The notes: generated by a model not told the origin, from the sequence alone. 64,000 nt of DNA from Alloalcanivorax gelatiniphagus (GCF_005938655.1 NZ_VCQT01000046.1:186001-250000), one strand, 5' to 3'. Positions 28,000 to 36,326 are shown, counted from the first letter of the stretch. Program-made: numbers and translations.

Positions 28000-28395
28000 T
28001 TACCGCTTGGAGTACTGCGGACGCTTACGCGCTTTATGCAGACCCACTTTCTTACGCTCAACCTCACGGGCATCACGAGTCACGTAGCCGGCACGACGCA
28101 GGGCGCCACGCAGCTCGCCGTCGTATTCCATCAGCGCACGGGTGATACCGTGACGGATGGCGCCGGCCTGACCGTTGTTGCCGCCGCCACTGACGGTGAC
28201 GTAGACGTCGAAGCGCTCAACGGCGTCCACCAGCTCCAGCGGCTGACGCACCACCATGCGGTTGGTCTCACGACCAAAGAACACGTCCAGCGGACGGCCG
28301 TTAACGGTAATGTTACCGCTGCCGGGGCGCAGGAATACACGAGCGGCGGCCGTCTTGCGGCGACCGGTTCCGTAATCGGCGTTTGCAGTTGCCAT
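28000..28395 (-). CDS. rpsI: 30S ribosomal protein S9
   Basis: 131 residues with the S9 signatures [18 protein letters not shown] and [15 protein letters not shown] and the basic C-terminal tail [11 protein letters not shown] that reaches the P-site tRNA. It follows rplM after 11 bp. Confidence 0.99.
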   Translation of the reverse strand: MATANADYGTGRRKTAAARVFLRPGSGNITVNGRPLDVFFGRETNRMVVRQPLELVDAVERFDVYVTVSGGGNNGQAGAIRHGITRALMEYDGELRGALRRAGYVTRDAREVERKKVGLHKARKRPQYSKR

Positions 28396-28406
28396 CGACT
28401 GACCTC

Positions 28407-28835
28407 TTAAAGTTCGAGCTGCTGCGGCTGCTGAGCAGTATGCGGATGCTCGGTGCCGGCGTAGACTTTGAGTTTGCGCAACATGTCGCGACCCAGCGGG
28501 TTGCGCGGCATCATGCCCTTCACGGCTTTCTCGATCACCATCTGCGGTTTTTCGCGGATCAGGGTCTCGAAATTGGCTTCCTTGATGCCGCCCGGGTAAC
28601 CACTGTGGCGATAGTACATCTTGTTGGAAGCTTTTTTGCCGGTCACGGCCACTTTTTCCGCGTTGATCACGACGATGTAGTCGCCGGTATCCACGTGCGG
28701 CGTGTATTCCGGCTTATGCTTGCCGCGCAGACGGCTGGCGATTTCCGCGGCCAGCCGGCCCAGCGTTTTGCCGGAGGCGTCCACCACATACCAGTCGCGC
28801 TTTACGCTTTCCGGTTTCGCGCTGAAGGTCTTCAT
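28407..28835 (-). CDS. rplM: 50S ribosomal protein L13
   Basis: 142 residues with the L13 landmarks [36 protein letters not shown] and [19 protein letters not shown]. It heads the rplM-rpsI operon, with a clear promoter and a folded leader upstream. Confidence 0.99.
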   Translation of the reverse strand: MKTFSAKPESVKRDWYVVDASGKTLGRLAAEIASRLRGKHKPEYTPHVDTGDYIVVINAEKVAVTGKKASNKMYYRHSGYPGGIKEANFETLIREKPQMVIEKAVKGMMPRNPLGRDMLRKLKVYAGTEHPHTAQQPQQLEL

Positions 28836-28889
28836 GGGAGTCTTCCCTAAAATTTGTGCCCTGAATTCAATACGTTACGGGTTCAATCA

Positions 28890-28922
28890 ACCCTCCGGCG
28901 AGAGCCCGCCGGGCAAGAGGGT
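28890..28922 (-). promoter_or_regulatory. possible structured leader of rplM mRNA
   Basis: Two-tier stem: outer ACCCTC/GAGGGT and inner CCGGCG/CGCCGG, located at the expected 5' end of the transcript. L13 is known to control its own operon through the 5' leader in E. coli, so a similar role is plausible but inferred. Confidence 0.4.
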
Positions 28923-28926
28923 GCGA

Positions 28927-28955
28927 ATTGTACTTAACCGCCCCGATAAAGACAA
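28927..28955 (-). promoter_or_regulatory. sigma-70 promoter of rplM-rpsI
   Basis: Minus strand: -35 TTGTCT (28950-28955), exactly 17 bp, -10 TACAAT (28927-28932). Start site near 28920, leaving an 85-base leader. Confidence 0.72.
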
Positions 28956-28977
28956 GCGGAAAGACAGCCTCACGGCA

Positions 28978-29096
28978 AAGGCTGCAAGCGGCGCGCCGGA
29001 ATGCCCCAAAGAAGGCCCCCACCAGCAGCAAACCAGCCACACTCCACCCCCTCCACAACCCGCTTTCCGCTTGTAGCCTGTAGCTTGTGGCTTGTC
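28978..29096. repeat. heptamer-repeat element, degenerate copy D
   Basis: Right side (29069-29096) is four 7-bp units of GCTTGTA type. Their complement matches GGCTGCAAGCGG at 28979-28990 in 11 of 12 positions, so the 119-bp stretch may be an eroded inverted element related to 36327-36593. Confidence 0.45.
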
Positions 29097-29109
29097 ACTC
29101 TCCCCCTGC

Positions 29110-29115
29110 TATAGT
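29110..29115 (+). promoter_or_regulatory. -10 element probably serving tas
   Basis: TATAGT, 51 bp before the tas ATG. The best -35 (TTGTGG, 29085-29090, 19-bp spacing) lies inside the 7-bp repeat array. Confidence 0.35.
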
Positions 29116-29165
29116 CGGGGCCTTTCCGCCGGCCCGAGCCGGCATTTGAATCGTAGGAGAGAGCA

Positions 29166-30203
29166 ATGGAGTACCGCCCGCTGGGTAATACCGACCTGAA
29201 GGTCAGCAGCATTTGCCTGGGCACCATGACCTGGGGCAATCAGAACACCGCCGAGGAAGGCTTCGCGCAGATGGAACTGGCCCTGGCCCGTGGCGTCAAC
29301 TTCTTCGACACCGCGGAAATGTACGCGGTGCCCGCCAGCCCGGAGACCTCGTTCCGCACCGAGGAGATCATCGGCGAGTGGTTCGCCCGCACCGGCAACC
29401 GGGACAAGGTGGTGCTGGCCACCAAGGCCGCCGGCCCCGGCGAGTACGTCAAACACATCCGTGGCGGCCCGCGCTTCACCGCCGACAGCCTGCGCGACGC
29501 CGTGGAAGGCAGCCTCAAGCGGCTGCGCACCGATGTTATCGACCTATATCAGCTGCACTGGCCGGAACGGCCCACCAATTTCTTCGGCCGGCTCAACTAC
29601 AAACATAAGGAAGCGCCGGAAGCGGTGCCCATCGCCGACACCGTGGCCGGCCTCAAGGCACTGGTGGACGCCGGCAAGATCCGCCATTGGGGCCTGTCCA
29701 ACGAAACCCCCTGGGGCACCATGACCTTCCTGCGCGAAGCGGAGAAGATCGGCCTGGCGCCGCCGGTGTCGATCCAGAACCCCTACTCCCTGCTCAACCG
29801 CAGCTTCGAGGTGGGCCTGGCGGAGGTGGCGCACCAGGAGAAGGTGGGTCTGCTGGCCTACTCCCCGCTGGCCTTCGGCATGCTGACCGGCAAATACCGC
29901 AACGGCCAATGGCCCGCCAATGCCCGCCTGACCCTGTTCAAACAGTTCGCCCGCTATAACGGCGAGCAGGCCGTGGCCGCCACCGAGGCCTACTGCCGCC
30001 TGGCGGAAGAACGCGGCGTCAGCCCCACACAGCTGGCCCTGCAGTTCGTCACCACCCGCCCGTTCGTGACCAGCAACATCATCGGCGCCACCAACCTCAA
30101 CCAGCTCCGCGAAAACCTGGACAGCGTCGACCTGGCCTGGGACAAGGACCTGGAACAGGCCCTGGAAGACATCCACACCCGCTTCCCGATCCCCGCGCCC
30201 TAA
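29166..30203 (+). CDS. tas: aldo/keto reductase, Tas family
   Basis: 345-residue NADPH-dependent oxidoreductase. The TIM-barrel tetrad is visible: Asp and Tyr in FFDTAEMYAVPASPE, Lys in LATKAAG and His in LYQLHWPERPTNFF. The phrase IQNPYSLLNRSFEVGLAEV is essentially that of E. coli Tas. Its natural substrate is not established. It follows the ribosomal genes, as in Pseudomonas. AGGAGAG lies six bases before the ATG. Confidence 0.93.
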   Translation: MEYRPLGNTDLKVSSICLGTMTWGNQNTAEEGFAQMELALARGVNFFDTAEMYAVPASPETSFRTEEIIGEWFARTGNRDKVVLATKAAGPGEYVKHIRGGPRFTADSLRDAVEGSLKRLRTDVIDLYQLHWPERPTNFFGRLNYKHKEAPEAVPIADTVAGLKALVDAGKIRHWGLSNETPWGTMTFLREAEKIGLAPPVSIQNPYSLLNRSFEVGLAEVAHQEKVGLLAYSPLAFGMLTGKYRNGQWPANARLTLFKQFARYNGEQAVAATEAYCRLAEERGVSPTQLALQFVTTRPFVTSNIIGATNLNQLRENLDSVDLAWDKDLEQALEDIHTRFPIPAP

Positions 30204-30221
30204 ACCCGCGCCGCCTCTATT

Positions 30222-30299
30222 GTAGGAGCGACCGTAGGAGCGACTTCAGTCGCGATAGACGCCCCCACACACGTCAATCGCGGCTGAAGCCGCTCCTAC
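30222..30299. repeat. REP-like inverted pair with partial extra copy
   Basis: A 12-bp partial unit at 30222, a full unit at 30234-30256 and an inverted unit at 30277-30299. The partial copy looks like the first step of the expansion seen beside rnpB. Confidence 0.88.
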
Positions 30300-30386
30300 A
30301 GTTCCACCGACTGCCCCACCGGCCGCCTTGACGCCCCCGCCAAACCGGCGCAATGTGCACAGTGTGTACTTTCAGGGAGCGAACCC

Positions 30387-32012
30387 ATGGCAAGTCCTCA
30401 ACCCAGCAGCCTGCGCGTCGGCCGCCGCTACCGCGCCAACCGCCTCGACGGCCCCTACGACGCCCTGGTGATCGGCTCCGGCATCGGTGGCCTGACCGCC
30501 GCCGCCTGCCTCAGCAAGATGGGCTGGAAGGTGGCCGTGTTCGAACAGCACTACACCGCCGGCGGCTTTACCCACAGCTACGAACGCAACGGCTATGAAT
30601 GGGATGTGGGCGTTCACTACATCGGTGACATGGGCCGCTCGGATACCCTGGGCCGGCGCCTGTTCGACCACATCACCGACGGCCAACTGCAATGGGTACC
30701 CATGGACCCCTGCTACGACCGCATCCATCTGGGCGACCGCCACTATGATCTGATGGCCGGCCCGGAGGCGTTCCGCGCCGAGCTGCAACGGGCCTTTCCC
30801 GACGAACACGACGCCATCGACACCTACCTGCGCGCCATCAAAAAGGCCGCCGGCGCGATCCAGCCGCTCACCGTCACCCGGATGCTGCCCGGGGCCCTGG
30901 CCAAGGTCGCCCGCATGGGCCTGGATCGCGGTGCCCTGGGGCGCTACAACCGCACCACCCGGGCGGTGCTCGAGGAGATCACCGACAACCAGGAGCTGAT
31001 CGCCGTGCTCACCGGCCAGTGGGGCGACAATGGCCTGCCGCCTTCGCGCTCCAGCTTCCTGATCCACGCGCTGATCGCCAGCCATTACCTGCACGGCGGC
31101 TACTACCCGGTGGGCGGCGCCTCGCAGATCGCGCGCACCGTGATTCCGGTGATCCAGCAAAGCGGCGGCGACGTTTTCACCTACGCCGATGTCACCGAGG
31201 TGCTGGTGGAGAACGGCCGGGCCACCGGCGTGCGCCTGGCGGACGGCCACGAAGAGCGGGCCCCCTGCGTGATCAGCGACGCCGGCGTGTTCAACACCTT
31301 CACCGAACTGCTGCCGGAACACGCCCCCGCCCACGCCTTTTACCAGTGCAAGCTGGCCGGCGTGCAGCGGTCCATGGCCAGCGCCTGCCTCTATATCGGC
31401 CTGAACGACAGCGCCGAAAACCTGGGCCTGCCGAAAACCAACTACTGGATCTACCCGGACAACGACTACGAAGCGCGGCTGGACCAGGCCCTGGCCGACC
31501 CGGACGGGCACGACATTCCGCTCACCTATATTTCGTTCCCCAGCGCCAAGGACCCGGATTTCGCCCGCCGCTACCCGGGCCGCGCCACTGTGGAAATCGT
31601 CGCCGCCGCCCCTTATGACTGGTACCGGGAATGGGACGGCACCACCTGGGGCCAGCGCGGCGAGGACTACGAAGCCCACAAGGAAGCCTTCGCCCGGCGC
31701 CTGCTGGAAAAACTGTTCGAGAAACACCCCCACCTGCGCGACCACCTGGACTACTACGAGCTGTCCACGCCGCTCTCCACCGCCTGGTTCTGCCGCTACC
31801 CCACCGGGGAAATCTACGGGCTGGACCACGACCCGCAACGCTTCGACCAGGACTGGCTGCGCCCGAAAACCCGGGTGCCGGGCCTGTACCTGACCGGCCA
31901 GGACATCCTCACCTGCGGCGTGGTGGGCGCCCTGGTGTCCGGCCTCACCACCACCCTGGCGGTGACCGGCCGCAAGGGCCTGCCGCTGGCCCGCAGCATG
32001 TTCGTGGGCTGA
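30387..32012 (+). CDS. FAD-dependent oxidoreductase of the retinol saturase/carotenoid isomerase family
   Basis: 541 residues. An N-terminal FAD loop (ALVIGSGIGGLTAAACLSKMG) is followed by the family phrase YEWDVGVHYIGDM, and the C-terminus carries PGLYLTGQDILTCGVVGALVSG, which closely resembles all-trans-retinol 13,14-reductase and CrtISO-type proteins rather than phytoene desaturase. It probably reduces or isomerises a polyene or another unsaturated lipid; no carotenoid genes are nearby. An SGNH hydrolase gene starts four bases after its stop, so the pair may act on one lipid ester. Confidence 0.82.
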   Translation: MASPQPSSLRVGRRYRANRLDGPYDALVIGSGIGGLTAAACLSKMGWKVAVFEQHYTAGGFTHSYERNGYEWDVGVHYIGDMGRSDTLGRRLFDHITDGQLQWVPMDPCYDRIHLGDRHYDLMAGPEAFRAELQRAFPDEHDAIDTYLRAIKKAAGAIQPLTVTRMLPGALAKVARMGLDRGALGRYNRTTRAVLEEITDNQELIAVLTGQWGDNGLPPSRSSFLIHALIASHYLHGGYYPVGGASQIARTVIPVIQQSGGDVFTYADVTEVLVENGRATGVRLADGHEERAPCVISDAGVFNTFTELLPEHAPAHAFYQCKLAGVQRSMASACLYIGLNDSAENLGLPKTNYWIYPDNDYEARLDQALADPDGHDIPLTYISFPSAKDPDFARRYPGRATVEIVAAAPYDWYREWDGTTWGQRGEDYEAHKEAFARRLLEKLFEKHPHLRDHLDYYELSTPLSTAWFCRYPTGEIYGLDHDPQRFDQDWLRPKTRVPGLYLTGQDILTCGVVGALVSGLTTTLAVTGRKGLPLARSMFVG

Positions 32013-32016
32013 GACA

Positions 32017-32820
32017 GTGCGCTTCTGGCTCGCCCTGGTGCTGCTCGCCCCGCTGCTGTTCTGGCAGGGCCGCCGCGCCCGACGCAACACCCCGCGCCTG
32101 CCGGAAGCCGGCGGCGCCGACCACGGCCAGGCCGGCACCGGCCCGGCGCCGCTGCGGCTGCTGGTGGTGGGGGAATCCACCGCCGTGGGGGTGGGCGTGG
32201 GGGAGCATCATCAGGGACTGGGCGGGCAACTGGCCCGGGTACTTCAGCAACGGCTGCACCGCCCGGTAAGCTGGCGGGTGGACGGCGTCAACGGCATCCG
32301 CGCCGGCGATCTCGCCACCCGGCTCGCCCACCGACCGGCGCCCGGCGAAGATCTGGTGGTGGTCAGCCTGGGGGTCAACGACACCACCGGCCTGTCCTCT
32401 CCGAGCAGCTACCGGCGCGACCTGGAACGGCTGATCGCCACCCTGCGACGGGAGCGGCCGAAGCTGCCGGTGGTGCTCCTGGCGGTGCCGCCAATGCAGC
32501 ACTTCACCGCCCTGCCGCGCCCGCTCCGTGATGTGCTGGGCCTGCGCGCCGGCCAGCTCGACCGTGCCCAGCGGGCCCTGGCGGCGCGCCTGCCCGACAC
32601 CCACCATCTGACCTACCCGGTGATCGCCAACCCGGCCGGGTTGGCCGAGGACGGCTACCACCCCGGCGAAACCGGCTACGCCCACATGGCCGAGGGCGTG
32701 GCACCGGCGCTCACCGACCTGCTGACGCCCCCGGCGGCCAGGCCGCCGCCGACAAATGATCCCATGGCTGTCCCGCCCTCGCGGACGGCGCCCCCTCACT
32801 CCCCTGCTCGCTCCCGGTAA
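32017..32820 (+). CDS. SGNH/GDSL-type esterase
   Basis: 267 residues starting at a GTG four bases after the preceding gene. An N-terminal hydrophobic segment may be a signal or anchor. Block I reads VVGESTAVGVGVG (Ser nucleophile), block III LGVNDTTG (Asn) and block V DGYHPGETGY (Asp-x-x-His). It hydrolyses some ester or thioester; the substrate is unknown. The last 30 or so residues are Pro/Ser-rich and overlap an opposite-strand small gene, so the C-terminal tail may be non-functional read-through. Confidence 0.85.
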   Translation: MRFWLALVLLAPLLFWQGRRARRNTPRLPEAGGADHGQAGTGPAPLRLLVVGESTAVGVGVGEHHQGLGGQLARVLQQRLHRPVSWRVDGVNGIRAGDLATRLAHRPAPGEDLVVVSLGVNDTTGLSSPSSYRRDLERLIATLRRERPKLPVVLLAVPPMQHFTALPRPLRDVLGLRAGQLDRAQRALAARLPDTHHLTYPVIANPAGLAEDGYHPGETGYAHMAEGVAPALTDLLTPPAARPPPTNDPMAVPPSRTAPPHSPARSR

Positions 32821-32971
32821 AAGCGCAAAGCACCCGCGCCGAGTCCTCATCCAGGATCGCCAGAGGCAGCGACTCCCCGTTATCCGGGTGGGCACACCAC
32901 ACGTCGGGCCCGTAAAGAGTGCGCCTCGGCCGGGCGCCGCGATAGGGACATTCACTGCAACACATCAACAT
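32711..32971 (-). CDS. small cysteine-containing hypothetical protein
   Basis: 86 residues from the ATG at 32971, with GGAGG nine bases upstream. The first 50 residues look structured: CCSECPYRG, then LYGPDVWCAHPDNGESLPLAIL and VLCAF, giving a C-x2-C plus two later Cys and a His that could bind zinc or iron-sulfur. The C-terminal third is low-complexity and overlaps the SGNH gene by 110 bp on the opposite strand. I do not recognise the family. It could be a chance frame, but the start site and the cysteine spacing argue for a real gene. Confidence 0.4.
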   Translation of the reverse strand: MLMCCSECPYRGARPRRTLYGPDVWCAHPDNGESLPLAILDEDSARVLCAFTGSEQGSEGAPSARAGQPWDHLSAAAWPPGASAGR

Positions 32972-33263
32972 CTTCCCGGGCCTCCCTTTCCGTTTCGATC
33001 GATTCCAAGCGCATGGCAACGGCGGCATCCGGCCGCACCATCCAACCAGCTTGTCAGAGCCCCACCGCACCCGTAAAGGGGCCCCACGGGAACCGGAAAA
33101 CGCCAAGCAACATGCCCGAGCGGTTCCAAAACGCGGGACAACTCAAAAAGATGCAGAATAGCCACCGACCGACCGGCCCTACGGTCAAGTGAAACAGTTC
33201 ACATAAGGTGATATTTTGAGCAAATAAGAAAAACCCAGCACTCTACCGCCCCTGGGGTTAAGC

Positions 33264-33581
33264 ATGGACTCGCTTATCGTCAACCTGTGTTCGGACGACC
33301 AACCCGACAAAGCCTTTCAATGTGACGCCATCCGAATGGAAGGCGTAATCTGCCTGGTTCCCGAATGGGTCTACTCAGCGGACGGCCGTGACCGCGTCCC
33401 GGCCCGACTGATCCGCCTGCTCGATCTGCCACTGGAGCGACTGCCCGGCTACCGGGAAAGCTACCACCTGCAACGGCCCCTGCCCCGCCGCGTGCTGGCC
33501 GGTCAGGTGCCGGCGGAACTGGACGGCAAGATTGACGTGGTGTTCGTGCCGTTGCGGTTCGCGGGCAAGGCTCCGCCGTAA
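33264..33581 (+). CDS. hypothetical protein
   Basis: 105 residues without a recognised domain. The sequence is balanced in composition (LIVNLCSDDQPDKAF start, charged middle, hydrophobic IDVVFVPLRF end), not the Arg/Pro/Ala-rich type of false frames. A weak TGGGG site lies seven bases before the ATG, and the gene ends just before a strong two-way hairpin. A short inverted repeat GTGAA/TTCAC is at 33189-33202 upstream. Function unknown. Confidence 0.45.
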   Translation: MDSLIVNLCSDDQPDKAFQCDAIRMEGVICLVPEWVYSADGRDRVPARLIRLLDLPLERLPGYRESYHLQRPLPRRVLAGQVPAELDGKIDVVFVPLRFAGKAPP

Positions 33582-33602
33582 TCCCCACCGCTCCCGCCGA
33601 AC

Positions 33603-33630
33603 AAAAAAAGCGGGCCCGAAGGCCCGCTTT
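33603..33630 (-). terminator. terminator of fadL, probably two-way
   Basis: GCGGGCC, loop CGAA in the plus strand, GGCCCGC; on the minus strand it is followed by seven T, right after the fadL stop. On the plus strand the T-tract is only TTT, so it may weakly end the 33264-33581 gene too. Confidence 0.88.
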
Positions 33631-33655
33631 CTCGTTTCGCTTTAGCGAACGGCGT

Positions 33656-34891
33656 TTAGAACTGGTAGTTCAGCTGCGCGCCGATCACGTTGGCGTCCAG
33701 TTCGTAGGTGCCAGCCAGCGGCGGCTTGGTGCCGTCCTGACGACGGATGTCCGCGTCATCCACCCAGATATGGGCGTAGGCCACGTCGATGCTGAGGTTG
33801 TCGGTGGGCTGGAAGCCCGCGCCGATGGTCGCCCACACCCGGTCGGAGTCCGGGGAGATCGCGGAGCGATTATCGGTGCTCTGGGTGGACTCTTCCTTGG
33901 CCAGGCCAAAGCGCAGCACGGTATCGCTGGGCAGGGTATGGCGCAGGCCGATGGAATAACGGGTGGTGTCGTCCCAGTTAAAATTCTCCACCGCGGGATT
34001 CGGCAACGGTGCCGGACCGGCATGGTCGATCACCAGACGGTCCAGGCTGTGCCAGTACATGTGCTCAACGCCCAGCAGCAGTTGAGTGCGGTCGTTCAGC
34101 TCACCCGCGTAGGACAACTGCAGGGTCGCCGGCAGATCCAGATCCGTCTTACCTGCAAACTTCAGGGGGGCCGGCGCACCGGTCACCGGGGGCTTGAAGG
34201 TAATATCGCCGTCGATGTCATAGCTGATTTCGGAGCGATAGGCGATGCCGAAGTGGTTCTTATCATCGGCGCTGTAAGTCAGGCCCAGGTTCCAGCCGAA
34301 CGCATCGTCATCACCTTCCAGACGGGTCGCCGCGTTTTCGATATCGGCATCGATCCGCTGATAGCTGACGCCGGCGCCGAGGCGGAGGTTGTCGGTGATC
34401 TGAATGCCCACCGCCGGGTTGACGTTAATGGTCTTAACGTCTGATTTCTGCGCGTAGAAATCACCGGAGGTGACGCCGGGCGCGACTTGATTACCCCAGT
34501 TGTCCTGGTACTCGATCTTGGTGCCGAACGGGGCATTGATGCCCAGGCCGAAGGTCACCCGGTCGTTGAACGGTACCGCCAGGAATACGCTGCCCACGAA
34601 GGGTTCCACGTCGTCGAAGTCGCCGGGGCCGGCGGGGCCGTCGGCTTTAAAGCTGGTGTCGATCCAGACCTGGTGGGTGGCCACGGAAAACTGGGCGGAT
34701 GAAAGTCCGGCCAGGGTGGCGGGGTTGTACCATTGGTTGGTGGCGTCCTCGCTGAGCACACCGGAGCCGGCATAGGCGGTACCCATGGCGGACACGGACT
34801 GGTAGGAAACGCCAAAACCGGAAGCGAGGGCTGTGCCGGAAGCCAGCGACAGCACGGAACCCGCGAGCAACGCGCCTCTTCTTTTCATCAT
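33656..34891 (-). CDS. fadL: FadL-type outer-membrane long-chain fatty acid/hydrocarbon transporter
   Basis: 411 residues. A signal peptide (MMKRRGALLAGSVLSLASGTALA) is followed by SGFGVSYQSVSAMGTAYAGS, the N-terminal plug signature of FadL, and a beta-barrel ending in the aromatic terminus LNYQF. FadL proteins pass long-chain fatty acids and other hydrophobic molecules across the outer membrane. I choose ATG 34891, six bases after GGAG; the open frame extends 64 codons upstream but there it runs through the promoter region. The next gene upstream on the same strand is a long-chain acyl-CoA dehydrogenase, with its own terminator between. Confidence 0.93.
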   Translation of the reverse strand: MMKRRGALLAGSVLSLASGTALASGFGVSYQSVSAMGTAYAGSGVLSEDATNQWYNPATLAGLSSAQFSVATHQVWIDTSFKADGPAGPGDFDDVEPFVGSVFLAVPFNDRVTFGLGINAPFGTKIEYQDNWGNQVAPGVTSGDFYAQKSDVKTINVNPAVGIQITDNLRLGAGVSYQRIDADIENAATRLEGDDDAFGWNLGLTYSADDKNHFGIAYRSEISYDIDGDITFKPPVTGAPAPLKFAGKTDLDLPATLQLSYAGELNDRTQLLLGVEHMYWHSLDRLVIDHAGPAPLPNPAVENFNWDDTTRYSIGLRHTLPSDTVLRFGLAKEESTQSTDNRSAISPDSDRVWATIGAGFQPTDNLSIDVAYAHIWVDDADIRRQDGTKPPLAGTYELDANVIGAQLNYQF

Positions 34892-34962
34892 ATTGTTCTC
34901 CATCGTATCGAGCCGGAGGCGTCGGGCCGCTTCATCCACACAGGCCCGGACACCCGGAAAAA

Positions 34963-34984
34963 GTCGGTATACACCGACGGTGTA
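34963..34984. promoter_or_regulatory. palindrome upstream of fadL
   Basis: Two overlapping symmetries: GTCGGT/ACCGAC (34963-34978) and the perfect TACACCGACGGTGTA (34970-34984), about 80 bp before the fadL start. It could be an operator for a fatty-acid-responsive repressor; it does not match FadR or PsrA consensus that I know. Confidence 0.4.
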
Positions 34985-35046
34985 AGAATAAACTTGCAAG
35001 ACGGGGGCGAGAAGCCGGCGAATGTAAAACCGGCCGTTTTTTCGAC

Positions 35047-35074
35047 AAAAAAGGCGACCACCCGGTCGCCTTTT
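35047..35074 (-). terminator. terminator of the acyl-CoA dehydrogenase gene
   Basis: GGCGACC, 4-base loop, GGTCGCC with six T on the minus strand, 22 bp after the stop of the gene at 35097-36242. The A/T flanks on both sides make it symmetric. Confidence 0.9.
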
Positions 35075-35096
35075 CCGTAACACCGGGCCGTGACCG

Positions 35097-36242
35097 TCAG
35101 TCCGCCAGCACCGCCCGGGCCACGATGGTCTTCATGATCTCGTTGGTGCCGCCATAGATGCGCTGCACCCGGGCGTCGGCGAACATGCGCGCGATGGGGT
35201 ATTCCCACATATAGCCGTAACCGCCGTGCAATTGCACGCACTCATCGATGATCTCGCACTGCAGGTCGGTGACCCAGTACTTGGCGCCGGCGGCGGTGGG
35301 GATATCCAGTTCCTTCTTGAGGTGCAGCTCCAGGCAGCGGTCCACGTAGGCCCGGGCCACGTCCAGCTTGGTGCGCATTTCCGCCAGTTTGAACTGGGTG
35401 TTCTGGAAGCCGGAGATGGGCTGGCCGAAGGCCTTGCGCTCCTTCACGTAGTCGACCGTGTGCCGGAACGCGCTCTCGGCCATGGCCAGGCCGTTGATGG
35501 CGATGCCCAGGCGCTCCTGGGGCAGTTCCTGCATCAGGTAGACGAAGCCCATGCCTTCCTGGCCGATCAGGTTCTCGGCGGGCACCTTCACGTCCTGGAA
35601 GAACAGCTCGGAGGTGTCCTGGGCTTTCATGCCCACTTTTTTCAGGTTCTTGCCCTTCTCGAAGCCTTCCATGCCCTCTTCGACGATGATCAGGCTGGTG
35701 CCCTTGGCGCCTTTCGCCGGGTCGGTCTTGGCCACCACGATGACGATATCGGCGTTCTGGCCGTTGGTGATAAAGGTCTTGGAGCCGTTCAGGATGTAGT
35801 GGTCGCCGTCCTTGACGGCGGTGGTCTTGACGCCCTGCAGGTCGGAGCCGGCGCCGGGTTCACTCATGGCGATGGCGCCGATCATCTCGCCGCTGACCAT
35901 CTTGGGCAGGAACTTCTGCTTGAGCGCCTCGGAGCCGTAGTGCTCGATATAGGGCGCCACGATCTCGGTGTGCAGCCCCCAGCCGATGCCGGTGAGACCG
36001 GCCCGGGAGATTTCCTCGCTGATCACCACGCTGTACAGGAAGTCGGTGGCCAGGCCGCCGTATTCCTCGCTGACCATGGGGCACAGAAAGCCCTGTTCAC
36101 CGGCCTTGCGCCACAGCGCCTTGGGCACCTGGCCGTCCTGCTCCCACTGTTCATGGTGGGGCACGGCCTCGTTTTCCAGAAAACGGCGAACGGTATCGCG
36201 GAGCGCTTCGTGGTCGGAATTGAACAGGGTACGCGGGATCAT
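35097..36242 (-). CDS. acyl-CoA dehydrogenase, long-chain (ACADL/isovaleryl) type
   Basis: 381-residue FAD flavoprotein doing the first step of beta-oxidation. FAD/substrate motifs AMSEPGAGSDLQGVKT and KTFITNGQNADI are present. The short/medium-chain catalytic Glu is absent (IYGGTNEI has Gly), while Glu occurs in GYGYMWEYPIAR, the position used by long-chain and isovaleryl-CoA dehydrogenases. With fadL next door, long-chain acyl-CoA is the likelier substrate. Pseudomonas has an acyl-CoA dehydrogenase gene in this same chromosomal slot. Confidence 0.92.
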   Translation of the reverse strand: MIPRTLFNSDHEALRDTVRRFLENEAVPHHEQWEQDGQVPKALWRKAGEQGFLCPMVSEEYGGLATDFLYSVVISEEISRAGLTGIGWGLHTEIVAPYIEHYGSEALKQKFLPKMVSGEMIGAIAMSEPGAGSDLQGVKTTAVKDGDHYILNGSKTFITNGQNADIVIVVAKTDPAKGAKGTSLIIVEEGMEGFEKGKNLKKVGMKAQDTSELFFQDVKVPAENLIGQEGMGFVYLMQELPQERLGIAINGLAMAESAFRHTVDYVKERKAFGQPISGFQNTQFKLAEMRTKLDVARAYVDRCLELHLKKELDIPTAAGAKYWVTDLQCEIIDECVQLHGGYGYMWEYPIARMFADARVQRIYGGTNEIMKTIVARAVLAD

Positions 36243-36326
36243 GGCTGTCTCCGGTTGTATGGAACGGGAAACAGAGTGTCTAACCGGCCGGAATCAGGGG
36301 CAATGACCAAAACGCTCAGGCATTGG
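36243..36326. other. upstream region of the acyl-CoA dehydrogenase gene
   Basis: The first 84 bases of a 360-bp gene-free stretch between the acyl-CoA dehydrogenase gene and zapE. It must hold the dehydrogenase promoter, but no convincing -35/-10 pair is visible. The rest of the stretch is repeats. Confidence 0.3.

Noticed and set aside
28970-29239. 89-codon minus-strand frame upstream of tas
   Set aside because: Runs through the tas promoter and the heptamer array; composition of non-coding DNA.
32965-33165. 66-codon minus-strand frame overlapping the start of the small cysteine gene
   Set aside because: No ribosome site and no conserved-looking pattern; the overlapping frame starting at 32971 is better supported.
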